This document shows, piece by piece, positions 6,559 to 14,196 of a stretch of DNA of 61,104 bases. Both the position numbers and the translations under genes were made by a program. This DNA comes from a virus. The notes beneath the pieces were generated by a model. That model saw only the letters and a list, made by a program, of their open reading frames with translations, was not told the origin of the DNA and ran no database searches. Numbering within the stretch: the first letter of the stretch is position 1; the number at the start of each line of letters is the position of its first letter. The stretch spans positions 1 to 61,104 of the IMG/VR virus record IMGVR_UViG_3300027833_000051, one strand, 5' to 3'.

Positions 6559-9500
6559 TTAAAGTCCGGCAATTTCACCGGTGTTTTTCAAACGTAGTGG
6601 AATGTAAATAAACTCAACTGCTTTGACAGGTTCAATTGCTATATCTAAGTATAGTTCATTTCTGTCAATTCTACTTGGTGTATTATTTGTTTCGTCACAT
6701 ACAACTAGGTAATCATAAAGACCTCTTTGACCAACTAATTCAAGTAGCAAACTTTCTGCTGCTTGTTTAATCTCGTTACGTGTGATTGTGTCGTTAGGTT
6801 CAAAGATGTAAGGTTTAGCAAGTGTGTTTAGCTGACTACGTAAGTAGATAGTTAAACGTGCTACGTTAATACGATCTAATGCACTTGCGCCTCTTGCACG
6901 AGTTTTTTGTCCAAAGTTAACAAGTCCAGCACCACTAATAAACGTTATTGGGTTTATGTTGTTACTGTACAATGTATCACGTTGACCTTCGTTAAGTGAT
7001 ACACTTACAAATTCGCCTTCGTTATTAATATAACCAGTTGAACTTGCGTTAGTAATTCCGCCACGTCTTGTGCCTGCTGGTGCAAACCATGGATAACTAA
7101 CTTGGTCACTTAGTGCAACTGTACGCAACATCATGTGTGAAGCTGGTACTACAACGTTGTTGCCAAAGTTGTCACTGCTAAATCCTGCTGGATAAAATAC
7201 ACCTAAGTATTCATCACGGCTAACAAGACCATCATCATTATCTTCAACTGCTTGGTTAACATTAGTTGCCCATTCGTTAAGTGATGTTGCGTCTGGTGTT
7301 AAACGCATTGGTGAGTCGCCTAGGATAAATGCTGTTAAGCCTCTATCAAAGTTTAAGCTAATCATTTCTCCAATTAGTTCTGGATAACCAGGTGTTGCCA
7401 TCAAGTTAAACAAGCGTGATTCATCATCACGGATTTCATCGTTATTATTAACAACTGCTTGCAGTGATTGAACAACAACTTTACGCTGTGCCTTACGCCC
7501 AAAGCTTCCTGTTCCGTCTGCTTGATTGCCTGATTCAGTAACCCATCTATGTGGATAGTAATTTGACATATCTGCGTCACCCATACGTACATTATCTTCA
7601 GCTGTATCAACATAGTTGCGCTCAAAACGCTTAACGTTAAATCCGCTTCTACGTAAGTTCCATAGCAACATACCTTTTGGATATAGTGCTGGATCTGGTG
7701 CATCTGCATCTAAGAAGTTACTAGTACGTAGTTCTGCAATAGTAGCATCTGTTATAGTAGTTGTTGTTCCGCCTGTTGTACTCCAACGTGCATCAGCAAA
7801 CAATATACCTTCTTCAGTAGTTTGATCACCTGTGTCAAGTGGTGCTCCCCATTTCTGAGCAACTGTTCCAGCAACATTATCATTAAAGCGATATACTGTT
7901 GGATAGTTTTCTAAATCTGCTGTTGATACCCAAATGTCACCTGTTACTAATGCGCCACCTGATGATTGTACTGTTGGCATACTTGCACCAACAATTGGAC
8001 CATTTGCGTCTGCATCTGTAAAAGCAGTTGCATCATTATATCCAACCCAAGTTGTACCATTATGATACATCATGTCAACTTCGTCAACAACTGAATTGTA
8101 CCAAAGTTGTCCTTGAGTAGCTAAAGCTGTAGGTGCATTTGCACTTGCAGTGTATGTTAATACACGCCAGTTTGATGCTGTATACTGCTTTGGTGATGAA
8201 CTAGAATTAGTGCCATCTGTATATGCTAAGTTTGGTGTTGTAGCTGAATTTGTTGCAACAAATGGAGTAAATCCAATATTGTTTAATAAGCTATCAGTGT
8301 CTACAAAGTTAATTTCTCCACCTAATGCATGTGAAATTACAATTTTATTTTGTGCGTCAATTGTTGCGCTTACGTTAGTAACACCTGCTGATGTAATTGC
8401 ATTTGCAATTAATCCAGCGTCTGCACTTGCACTACCTGTTGTTGCAGGTACTGTTACAGTTACAGGAGTACTCATTGTTGCACTACCTTTAACACTTGCT
8501 GACATAGTAAATGATTTTGTTACACCGCTTGAGTTTCCTGGCGCTGCTGCTGTTACTACTGCACTGCGAATTGTTGTTGCGCCAACATTCTGTCTACGAT
8601 AAATTGTAAATGTACCTAATGGTTGGGCATCTGATGCAACATTTGTTTTAGCAAACATTTCGCCTATTGCTAGGTTTGTTCCGCCTGCAGTTGAATCTAG
8701 TTTAGCTAATGCTGCTGCATTATTGTCGTACATTCCTGTAGTCTTTTCGTCCCAAAGAAGTGTTTCTGCATTCCATTGGTTAACGCTTAAATTTGCACCA
8801 CCATTTGGCTTAGTTGTTTTAATCCAAATACTTCCAGTTGGACGTGTTACTGTGTCAGTGGATTTAAATTCTGGTACACTAGTATGTGCAGAAACTTGTA
8901 CAGCTGGTGGATGATATGTGTTAGCTGTAATTCCTAATAAAGCTAATTTATCAGTGTCGCCACCAATAACAATCGGTCCGCCTGTTACACTATCTTCAGC
9001 GCCTGAACTGTCACCATTACTGTAAATTTCTAAAAAGCCATCTACATTTGCTGCGGTAATACCTACTGCTGTTAAGAAAGAAGTAATAGATGATGCAACA
9101 TCGGTTACTGTATTAGCACCTACTGATATTGCAGTACCGTTAATTGTAATGTCAGCTGCTGGTCCTGTTAGTGTAGGATTAGCATTTGTGCCTTTAACTG
9201 TTGGCCAACTTGCTGTCCAGTCGTTGCTTCCAACTTCGACCCAGTTGCCTACCGAATTCTTATACCATGTACGGTTAAGTGTAGTTACTGCAACAATTGC
9301 ATAATCGCCAATAGCGCCTGTGCTTGCTTTTGGTGCATAGTTTGCACCGTCGTAGTCAACTACACCATCTGTAGTTTCAATTATAATTGGAGTTTTTGTT
9401 GTAAATGTTTGGCCGCCAGTTGTTGTTACTGCTGCGCCGTTCCATTGTTGGATACCATATTTTGAACTTGAAGTATCTAACCAGTACGTACCACTTAGTG

Positions 9501-9888
9501 GATTTGCACTTGGAGCAATGGCAGTTGGTGTTAACTCACCTAAGTCAATATCTGCACGTACTACCCATGCTCTGTTACTAACACCTAGTAAACTATATGC
9601 TGCTTGTAAGCCATACTCGTTTAGTTCGCCGCCGTGAATTGGATTATTATTATTATCAATTTGAAATAATGGATCACCAAAAGTGTCCGCTAAGTCTCGT
9701 TGTGAAGTAAGCAAGTATGGTTTACCTGCATTAGCTTTTAATGTACCTTGTGCTGTTCCTGTTCCTGCTGCATTAGTTTTATTACCTGCAGAGGCAACAA
9801 AAACTATTGGTACTGTACCTGGTTCAGCTGGGGTATAGAAACTTTCGTCTATTACGCTGACTTGTACGCCCGGTGATGTCAATGCCAT
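6559..9888 (-). CDS. gp18: Tail sheath protein (T4 gp18), very large
   Basis: 1,109 residues against 659 for T4 gp18. It builds the contractile sheath around the tube. The N-terminal part is typical (MALTSPGVQVSVIDES, then DLADTFGDP and YGLQAAYSLL with WVVRADIDLG near 107-116). The C-terminal third (about 736 to the end) has the conserved sheath domain: YPKGMLLWNLRRSG, NFDRGLTAFILGDSP, then TRNEIKQAAESLLLELVGQ and a final EFIYIPLRLKNTGEI. Between them, about 600 residues (roughly 120-730) form an insertion with repeated units of the type G-x-x-W-x-x-T/S followed by a W-x-x-x-T/W pair. This insertion probably decorates the sheath surface. It has its own promoter and an AGGAG site. Confidence 0.92.
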   Translation of the reverse strand: MALTSPGVQVSVIDESFYTPAEPGTVPIVFVASAGNKTNAAGTGTAQGTLKANAGKPYLLTSQRDLADTFGDPLFQIDNNNNPIHGGELNEYGLQAAYSLLGVSNRAWVVRADIDLGELTPTAIAPSANPLSGTYWLDTSSSKYGIQQWNGAAVTTTGGQTFTTKTPIIIETTDGVVDYDGANYAPKASTGAIGDYAIVAVTTLNRTWYKNSVGNWVEVGSNDWTASWPTVKGTNANPTLTGPAADITINGTAISVGANTVTDVASSITSFLTAVGITAANVDGFLEIYSNGDSSGAEDSVTGGPIVIGGDTDKLALLGITANTYHPPAVQVSAHTSVPEFKSTDTVTRPTGSIWIKTTKPNGGANLSVNQWNAETLLWDEKTTGMYDNNAAALAKLDSTAGGTNLAIGEMFAKTNVASDAQPLGTFTIYRRQNVGATTIRSAVVTAAAPGNSSGVTKSFTMSASVKGSATMSTPVTVTVPATTGSASADAGLIANAITSAGVTNVSATIDAQNKIVISHALGGEINFVDTDSLLNNIGFTPFVATNSATTPNLAYTDGTNSSSSPKQYTASNWRVLTYTASANAPTALATQGQLWYNSVVDEVDMMYHNGTTWVGYNDATAFTDADANGPIVGASMPTVQSSGGALVTGDIWVSTADLENYPTVYRFNDNVAGTVAQKWGAPLDTGDQTTEEGILFADARWSTTGGTTTTITDATIAELRTSNFLDADAPDPALYPKGMLLWNLRRSGFNVKRFERNYVDTAEDNVRMGDADMSNYYPHRWVTESGNQADGTGSFGRKAQRKVVVQSLQAVVNNNDEIRDDESRLFNLMATPGYPELIGEMISLNFDRGLTAFILGDSPMRLTPDATSLNEWATNVNQAVEDNDDGLVSRDEYLGVFYPAGFSSDNFGNNVVVPASHMMLRTVALSDQVSYPWFAPAGTRRGGITNASSTGYINNEGEFVSVSLNEGQRDTLYSNNINPITFISGAGLVNFGQKTRARGASALDRINVARLTIYLRSQLNTLAKPYIFEPNDTITRNEIKQAAESLLLELVGQRGLYDYLVVCDETNNTPSRIDRNELYLDIAIEPVKAVEFIYIPLRLKNTGEIAGL

Positions 9889-9918
9889 GTTGTTTCTCCT
9901 GTTGGATTGTTATTGTTA

Positions 9919-9927
9919 GTATTTAGC
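9919..9927 (-). promoter_or_regulatory. Late-promoter-like element for sheath gene
   Basis: The minus strand reads GCTAAATAC, 31 bases upstream of the sheath start, in the divergent gap shared with the HNH-type gene. It is a weaker match to TATAAATA than the other elements. Confidence 0.45.
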
Positions 9928-9994
9928 AGACTACAATAAAAATGTGCTAGTTATAGTGGTATAAAAGGGATCTAAAAGGTGAGGTAAATACAGT

Positions 9995-10330
9995 ATGAGA
10001 CCTTTATGCAAGTGTTCGCAAAGACCTGCGGCAATAAACTACAAAAAAGACGGAAAAACTTACTATCGCAAATTATGCGAACGGTGTTTACGTAACGGAG
10101 TGTATCATGGAGTTCCTAAATGGAAGCAAGCAGGTTATGTTAAAAAAGATACATGCGAAAAATGTAATTATAAAAGTACACATCAAGAACAATTTAATGT
10201 GTTTCACGCAGATGGAGATTTAACTAATTCTAGATTTTCTAACTTAAAAACTATATGTGCTAACTGTCAACGTATTATGCAAAAAGAAGGAGTTAAGTGG
10301 AAACAGGGAAATTTAATTCCCGACTTCTAA
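9995..10330 (+). CDS. Small zinc-finger HNH endonuclease-like protein
   Basis: 111 residues with several Cys pairs. CKCSQRP and CERCLRNG lie in the N-terminal half, and CEKCNYKS near residue 50 and CANCQRI near 92 in the C-terminal half. The two C-terminal pairs bracket the segment FNVFHADGDLTNSRFSNLKTIC, in which the H-A-D-G-x-x-x-N-x-x-x-x-N-L pattern is that of an HNH nuclease site on a zinc-stabilised fold. From memory, very similar short proteins occur in marine T4-like phages. It is alone on the plus strand, starts behind AAAGGTGAGG, and its end overlaps the dNMP kinase stop by 18 bases. It may be a homing-type or packaging-associated nuclease; the target is unknown. Confidence 0.75.
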   Translation: MRPLCKCSQRPAAINYKKDGKTYYRKLCERCLRNGVYHGVPKWKQAGYVKKDTCEKCNYKSTHQEQFNVFHADGDLTNSRFSNLKTICANCQRIMQKEGVKWKQGNLIPDF

Positions 10331-10822
10331 GAAGCTCATTAACTGGTCTAAATTAAACTTTAAATCTCCAAGTGTACCATTGTTGTCAATAGTATAATTT
10401 GCCATCCATTGTTCTAAACTCATTGAGTCAGTTGCTTCGGCTTCTAAATGCATACTACGATCAACCCAAATACAGTAATCAAATACACCTGTGTTTTGCA
10501 TTGCAAAGAATTCACGCTTATTTCTCAGCCCACAATAGATATCGTAAGCTTCAAACATCTCTCTACCTAGAGTTGCTGCATCAGGAACATTATAATCACA
10601 AATAGCATTATACCATTCTGCTCTGTGATTATGCCTGTCAGCATAACACTCTTCCTCATTAGCATATCCATACTTGTCCTTTAGATCATTGTATATAAAT
10701 TGTAGACTACAAAACTTTGAACTGCTTTCAAAAGTATATCCATAGTGATCGCGAAGCATTTCGCATACAGTATCTTTGCCGTGTCGTCCATGTCCAATAA
10801 CAAGTAGTTTAGGTTTGCTCAT
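10313..10822 (-). CDS. gp1: Deoxynucleoside monophosphate kinase (T4 gp1 type)
   Basis: 169 residues, shorter than T4 gp1 (241). It should phosphorylate dNMPs to dNDPs with ATP to feed phage DNA synthesis. The P-loop is residues 10-17 (GHGRHGKD), a variant of GxxGxGK(S/T) in which Asp replaces the final Ser/Thr, as seen in phage dNMP kinases. ESSSKFC follows near residue 33, with RAEWYNAICDY near 69 and a Y-C-I-W-V-D strand near 117 in the order of the family. It has a CTCCT-complement ribosome-binding site and converges with the HNH-type gene. The placement among tail genes is typical for marine T4-like phages rather than T4 itself. Confidence 0.8.
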   Translation of the reverse strand: MSKPKLLVIGHGRHGKDTVCEMLRDHYGYTFESSSKFCSLQFIYNDLKDKYGYANEEECYADRHNHRAEWYNAICDYNVPDAATLGREMFEAYDIYCGLRNKREFFAMQNTGVFDYCIWVDRSMHLEAEATDSMSLEQWMANYTIDNNGTLGDLKFNLDQLMSFLEVGN

Positions 10823-10875
10823 TAACTTCTCCTAGTAATAACTTATTATAAACTAAAAACTAGTAAGTGTCAACC

Positions 10876-11118
10876 TTAATCGTAACCTAAACGTGCAACA
10901 TTTTTCATTTCTTCTAAGAGTAGTTCTTGAGCACGATATTCATATGCTTCTTCAAAACCATCTTCATGGATATAAATTTCGTTGTTACCCCAAAGTCTTT
11001 TAAAATATGAATGGTAGGTTTTTTCGACTTCTATGTCGCTCCAGGATGTATCAATAAGTTTGCCTTTGATAATCCAATTTAGCCGATTGGCTTCTTTACG
11101 TACTTCTGGTGAACACAT
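10876..11118 (-). CDS. Small hypothetical protein
   Basis: 80 residues with no recognised family. It is charged and probably helical (RKEANRLNWIIKGKLI near the start, EYRAQELLLEEMKNVARLGY at the end) with several aromatic residues in between. A clear AAGGAGAA ribosome-binding site precedes the ATG, and the gene sits between gp13 and the dNMP kinase on the same strand, so the frame is probably real. One Cys at residue 2 is the only cysteine. The function is unknown. Confidence 0.65.
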   Translation of the reverse strand: MCSPEVRKEANRLNWIIKGKLIDTSWSDIEVEKTYHSYFKRLWGNNEIYIHEDGFEEAYEYRAQELLLEEMKNVARLGYD

Positions 11119-11139
11119 TAGCTTCTCCTTGTTACATAT

Positions 11140-11148
11140 GTATTTACA
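11140..11148 (-). promoter_or_regulatory. Possible late-promoter-like element
   Basis: The minus strand reads TGTAAATAC, 22 bases upstream of the 80-residue gene. It differs from the main motif at the first two positions. The flanking 11149-11229 stretch holds only short imperfect A/T hairpins and no gene. Confidence 0.35.
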
Positions 11149-11229
11149 CTATAACAAAATGTTGGCGCTAACGGTGGTGAGCTAAGTCATTGATTTTATT
11201 AGATTTTTTTCTCTAATGATTTCAATAGG

Positions 11230-11982
11230 TTATCCAATAACAAATCCGTATCCAGTACCACCTGCTTGTGCCATTGACACTTCGGCTTCAAGTTTTTCCA
11301 TTTCTTGCTGTGCTTCTGCTTTTAAACTAGAACCGTTTAAACTTGTGCCGCCTTGTGGGCCAGCAATAGTAGCAAACTTTTCTCTTGCTTCGCCTAGCAT
11401 ATATTTACAACCAGCAAGTGTATAGTCTTTAATCCACTGAATTGCCATATAGTCATTCAATAGTTCTTCGTCTGGACGATGATTATATACATATAACATT
11501 AATGTTTCGTTAGCTCTAGGACGTTGAAGTATTGTTAATTTTTTAGCAGTTCTATTCCATTTAAATTCAATGTATGCACCAAACATGCGTCCAACAAGTT
11601 CTTGATATTGACTAAACATATCGTACGTTGCAAGACCTCCCATATTACTACTCGATAGCAAATATGTATTAGTGTATGCCATATTAAATGGCTCAAATAC
11701 ACTGCCGCCTTCTCCGCCGCCAGATCGTGATCCAATACTCCTGCGGAATATTTGGCGTACTTCTATTACTTCTTTAGGTAAGACATAATCGTTTTGATCT
11801 ATTACTGTTGGCATAAACAAATATGATTCTTCTACTGAATTTTCAGTACGAGATCTATACCGCGTTAACGCCTTAGTTAATGCAGTTTCATAATGTATAG
11901 GATCGAGTTCAACGTCAATCATGCCTCCGCCAAGGAATGTGTTTACATAATCATATACTTCTTGTTTTTGCGTTGTTGCCAT
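11230..11982 (-). CDS. gp13: Neck protein (T4 gp13 type)
   Basis: 250 residues. It begins with a helical stretch (QEVYDYVNTFLGGGMIDVEL) and a Y-E-T-A-L-T-K-A-L-x-R-Y-R-S-R helix. The family's central pattern DYVLPKEVIEVRQIFRRSIG follows around residues 66-85, then an MFSQYQELVGRMFG segment and W-N-R-T-A-K-K-L-T-I with LYVYNHRPDEELL. This order (D-x-Y-x-L-P, I-x-x-V-x-x-I, then a W-x-x-x-x-x-x-L-x-I strand) is that of gp13-like head-to-tail connector proteins, which help close the filled head and dock the tail with gp14. It diverges from gp14 across a short shared promoter region. The assignment is by pattern; the protein is shorter than T4 gp13 (309). Confidence 0.7.
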   Translation of the reverse strand: MATTQKQEVYDYVNTFLGGGMIDVELDPIHYETALTKALTRYRSRTENSVEESYLFMPTVIDQNDYVLPKEVIEVRQIFRRSIGSRSGGGEGGSVFEPFNMAYTNTYLLSSSNMGGLATYDMFSQYQELVGRMFGAYIEFKWNRTAKKLTILQRPRANETLMLYVYNHRPDEELLNDYMAIQWIKDYTLAGCKYMLGEAREKFATIAGPQGGTSLNGSSLKAEAQQEMEKLEAEVSMAQAGGTGYGFVIG

Positions 11983-12002
11983 TATTATAACTCCTGTACA
12001 AA

Positions 12003-12011
12003 GTATTTATC
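12003..12011 (-). promoter_or_regulatory. Late-promoter-like element for neck protein gene
   Basis: The minus strand reads GATAAATAC, 21 bases upstream of the gp13-like start, with CAGGAG between. It is identical to the 9-mers at 6548 and 54187. Confidence 0.6.
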
Positions 12012-12027
12012 GTATCTGTTTCATTAC

Positions 12028-12036
12028 GCTAAATAT
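12028..12036 (+). promoter_or_regulatory. Plus-strand late-promoter-like element
   Basis: The plus strand reads GCTAAATAT. An ATG (12041) starts six bases after the 8-base core, exactly the spacing seen on the minus strand at 5807. This suggests a leaderless start for the gp14 operon. Confidence 0.45.
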
Positions 12037-12040
12037 GTAT

Positions 12041-13177
12041 ATGCCAAGATTAAGTTTATATAAACCGCAAAAAGGTAACGATTACAACTTTATAGACAAA
12101 CAAGTCTATGAGATGTTTACTGTGGGCGGAACAGACATTCATGTACACAAGTACTTAGGAACTGAAAATCCTACTGATGCAGAAGCTACAGCGGACCAGC
12201 CGCAATATGATAGTGTAGATACAACCAACATACAAGATTTATTATTTTTAGAAAATAGAGACAGAAAATATGATCCTGATGTATATACAATGCGTGGCAT
12301 ATATAATGTACAAGACATAGATTTCAACCTAAGTCAATTTGGGTTGTTTATGGCAAACGATACACTAATGCTAACAATCCATATTAATAGTAGTGTTAAA
12401 ACTATTGGTAGGAAAATTATTTCAGGTGACGTAATTGAGTTGCCGCATTTAGCAGACGAATATGCACTAAATGATTATACTGTTGCACTTAAACGTTTTT
12501 ATGTAGTTGAAGATGTAAACCGTGCAAGTGAAGGGTTTAGTCAAACTTGGTATCCGCACTTATACAGACTTAAATTAAAACAAATTGTTGACAGTCAAGA
12601 ATTTAAAGAAATACTTGATTTACCTGCAGAGGAAGATGCACCAGGTAGCAACACGTTACGTGATTTGTTATCTACTTACGATAAAGAAATGCAAATTAAT
12701 ACTGCTATAGTAAATCAAGCAGAAGCTGATGCAGCAAAATCAGGTTACGACACAAATCATTATTATAATTTACAACTAGATAAAGACGGTAATACAGAAC
12801 TTGTCGATACTGATGCTGACAATATTCCCGACACTATGCAAACACCTAATCGTCCAGGATACAACGGATATTTGTTAGGTGACGGAATACCAACTAATGG
12901 AGAGGCGTTTGGTTTTGGTATTGCATTTGCAGCAGAACCAGCGACCGGGGATTATTTTTTACGTACAGACTTTGCTCCAAATAGATTATTTAGATATGAC
13001 GGTGTGCGTTGGGTTAAGCAAGAAGATAATGTACGCATGACAATGACCCAAACAAATGCAAGAGATACACAAAAAGGTGGCTTTGTAAATAATACTACAA
13101 CTGACACCATCGGTGGTAAAACAACAATTCAAAGACAGAGTCTATCACAAGCACTTAGACCAAAGGCTGACGAATAA
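12041..13177 (+). CDS. gp14: Neck protein (T4 gp14 type)
   Basis: 378 residues from the ATG at 12041 (PRLSLYKPQKGNDY); an in-frame ATG at 12035 would add two residues. The core matches gp14: F-T-V-G-G-T-D-I near residue 27, L-L-F-L-E-N-R near 69, DFNLSQFGLFMANDTLMLTI near 95-114 (compare S-K-F-G-x-x-I-x-D in T4), and R-x-I-I-x-G-D-V-I-E-L-P. gp14 works with gp13 in joining head and tail. The C-terminal 170 residues are extra relative to T4 (256 residues in all); they contain a Gly- and Asn-rich turn region and the F-R-Y-D-G-V-R-W-V-K segment. It leads a TAATG-linked operon. Confidence 0.8.
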   Translation: MPRLSLYKPQKGNDYNFIDKQVYEMFTVGGTDIHVHKYLGTENPTDAEATADQPQYDSVDTTNIQDLLFLENRDRKYDPDVYTMRGIYNVQDIDFNLSQFGLFMANDTLMLTIHINSSVKTIGRKIISGDVIELPHLADEYALNDYTVALKRFYVVEDVNRASEGFSQTWYPHLYRLKLKQIVDSQEFKEILDLPAEEDAPGSNTLRDLLSTYDKEMQINTAIVNQAEADAAKSGYDTNHYYNLQLDKDGNTELVDTDADNIPDTMQTPNRPGYNGYLLGDGIPTNGEAFGFGIAFAAEPATGDYFLRTDFAPNRLFRYDGVRWVKQEDNVRMTMTQTNARDTQKGGFVNNTTTDTIGGKTTIQRQSLSQALRPKADE

Positions 13178-14196
13178 TGAAATATAGTGATATAAAAATA
13201 GTAGAATCTACTTTACTAGAAGGTGCACCTAGATTGTGTGCTGCACTAAGACGAGCCGCAGGTGAAACTCAATTTTACCAAGATATAGCATGGAAAGCAG
13301 CACTAAGACATATTGCCCTGTATCCTCAAGACGAAGCAGAACTGCGTAGGTGTGCAAACATGACAGCCGGAGACGGCGGAACTGGGACTGGTAGCGGTGG
13401 TGGTGACGGCGGCGGTAATGGTACAGGGACAGGAAATGGTGTTGGCCAAGCTGATGGCACTGGCGGCAAGGGTAATGGCACAGCTGACGGTAATGGCAAT
13501 GGAGATGCTACTGGTGTAAATCCAGGTGCTCAAGCTGCAAAAGATGCACAAGCTGAAAGAGATGCACAAGCCGCAAGAGATGCACAAGCTAAATTAGATG
13601 CAGAAGCAGCCGAAGCAGCAAAAGCAGCCGAAGTAGCTAGACAAGCAGAAGCAGAGACAAAAGCTGCCGAAGCTGCTGCTGAACAAAGAAGAATAGATGC
13701 AGAAAAAGCTGAAGCTGCTGCTGAACAAAGAAGAATAGATGCAGAAAAAGCTGAAGCTGCTGCACAAGCTGAAAGAGATGCAAAAGAAGCAGAGGAAGCA
13801 GCAGAGGAAGCAGCACGAGAAACTAGAGAAGCAGCCGAAGCAGCCGAAGCAGCCGAAGTAGCTAGACAAGCTAGAGAAGCCGAAGCTGAGAGACGTAGAG
13901 AAGCAGTTGAGCGTAGAGAGGCAGCTGAAGCAGCTAGAATAGCAGCAGCAGAGGCAGAAGAGGCAGAAGCTAGAGAAGCGGCGATCAAACAAGCTGAGGC
14001 AGAGGAAGCAGCAGCAAAAGCAGCAGAGGAGGCAGCTGAAGCAGCAGCGGAAGCAGCTAGAGAAGCTGAAGAAGCTGAAACATCAGATACAGAAACTGAA
14101 GAGCCAAAACCTGCTCCTTCAGTTAACCCAGTTGTACCTAATCCTGACGGTCCTAATGTAGATATTCCATTAATACCATGGGATATGGAGGAATAA
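13177..14196 (+). CDS. Ala/Glu-rich coiled-coil protein with capsid-targeting-like leader
   Basis: 339 residues in three parts. The N-terminus MKYSDIKIVESTLLEG contains I-V-E, a fit to the prohead-protease (L/I)-x-E site, and resembles the start of the next gene. Residues 65-110 are a Gly/Asn/Thr repeat (runs of GTG, GNG). Residues 115-300 are almost only Ala, Glu, Arg, Lys and Gln (AEAAEAAKAAEVARQAEAE style), predicted as one very long helix or coiled coil like TolA or a tape-measure rod. The last 35 residues are Pro-rich. It starts in the TAATG of gp14 and ends in a TAATG with the next gene. The function is unknown; candidates are an internal head protein or a structural rod. Confidence 0.75.
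   Translation: MKYSDIKIVESTLLEGAPRLCAALRRAAGETQFYQDIAWKAALRHIALYPQDEAELRRCANMTAGDGGTGTGSGGGDGGGNGTGTGNGVGQADGTGGKGNGTADGNGNGDATGVNPGAQAAKDAQAERDAQAARDAQAKLDAEAAEAAKAAEVARQAEAETKAAEAAAEQRRIDAEKAEAAAEQRRIDAEKAEAAAQAERDAKEAEEAAEEAARETREAAEAAEAAEVARQAREAEAERRREAVERREAAEAARIAAAEAEEAEAREAAIKQAEAEEAAAKAAEEAAEAAAEAAREAEEAETSDTETEEPKPAPSVNPVVPNPDGPNVDIPLIPWDMEE
13669..13752 (+). repeat. Two tandem 42-bp repeats
   Basis: Positions 13669-13710 and 13711-13752 are identical and in frame, each encoding EAAAEQRRIDAEKA. They lengthen the coiled coil by two equal 14-residue units, a multiple of the heptad. Confidence 0.95.

Noticed and set aside
11149-11229. Hairpin near 11,195 as the gp13 terminator
   Set aside because: The stem is only six A/T-rich pairs and the nearby GTTGGCGCTAAC palindrome has no loop; neither is convincing.
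13530-13988. Minus-strand open frame of 152 residues, and overlapping frames at 13303-13587 and 13594-13992
   Set aside because: They are the complement of the Ala/Glu-rich gene. Their Ala/Ser or Cys/Phe/Ser-only composition is the mirror of GCA/GAA/GCT codons, and they have no ribosome-binding sites.
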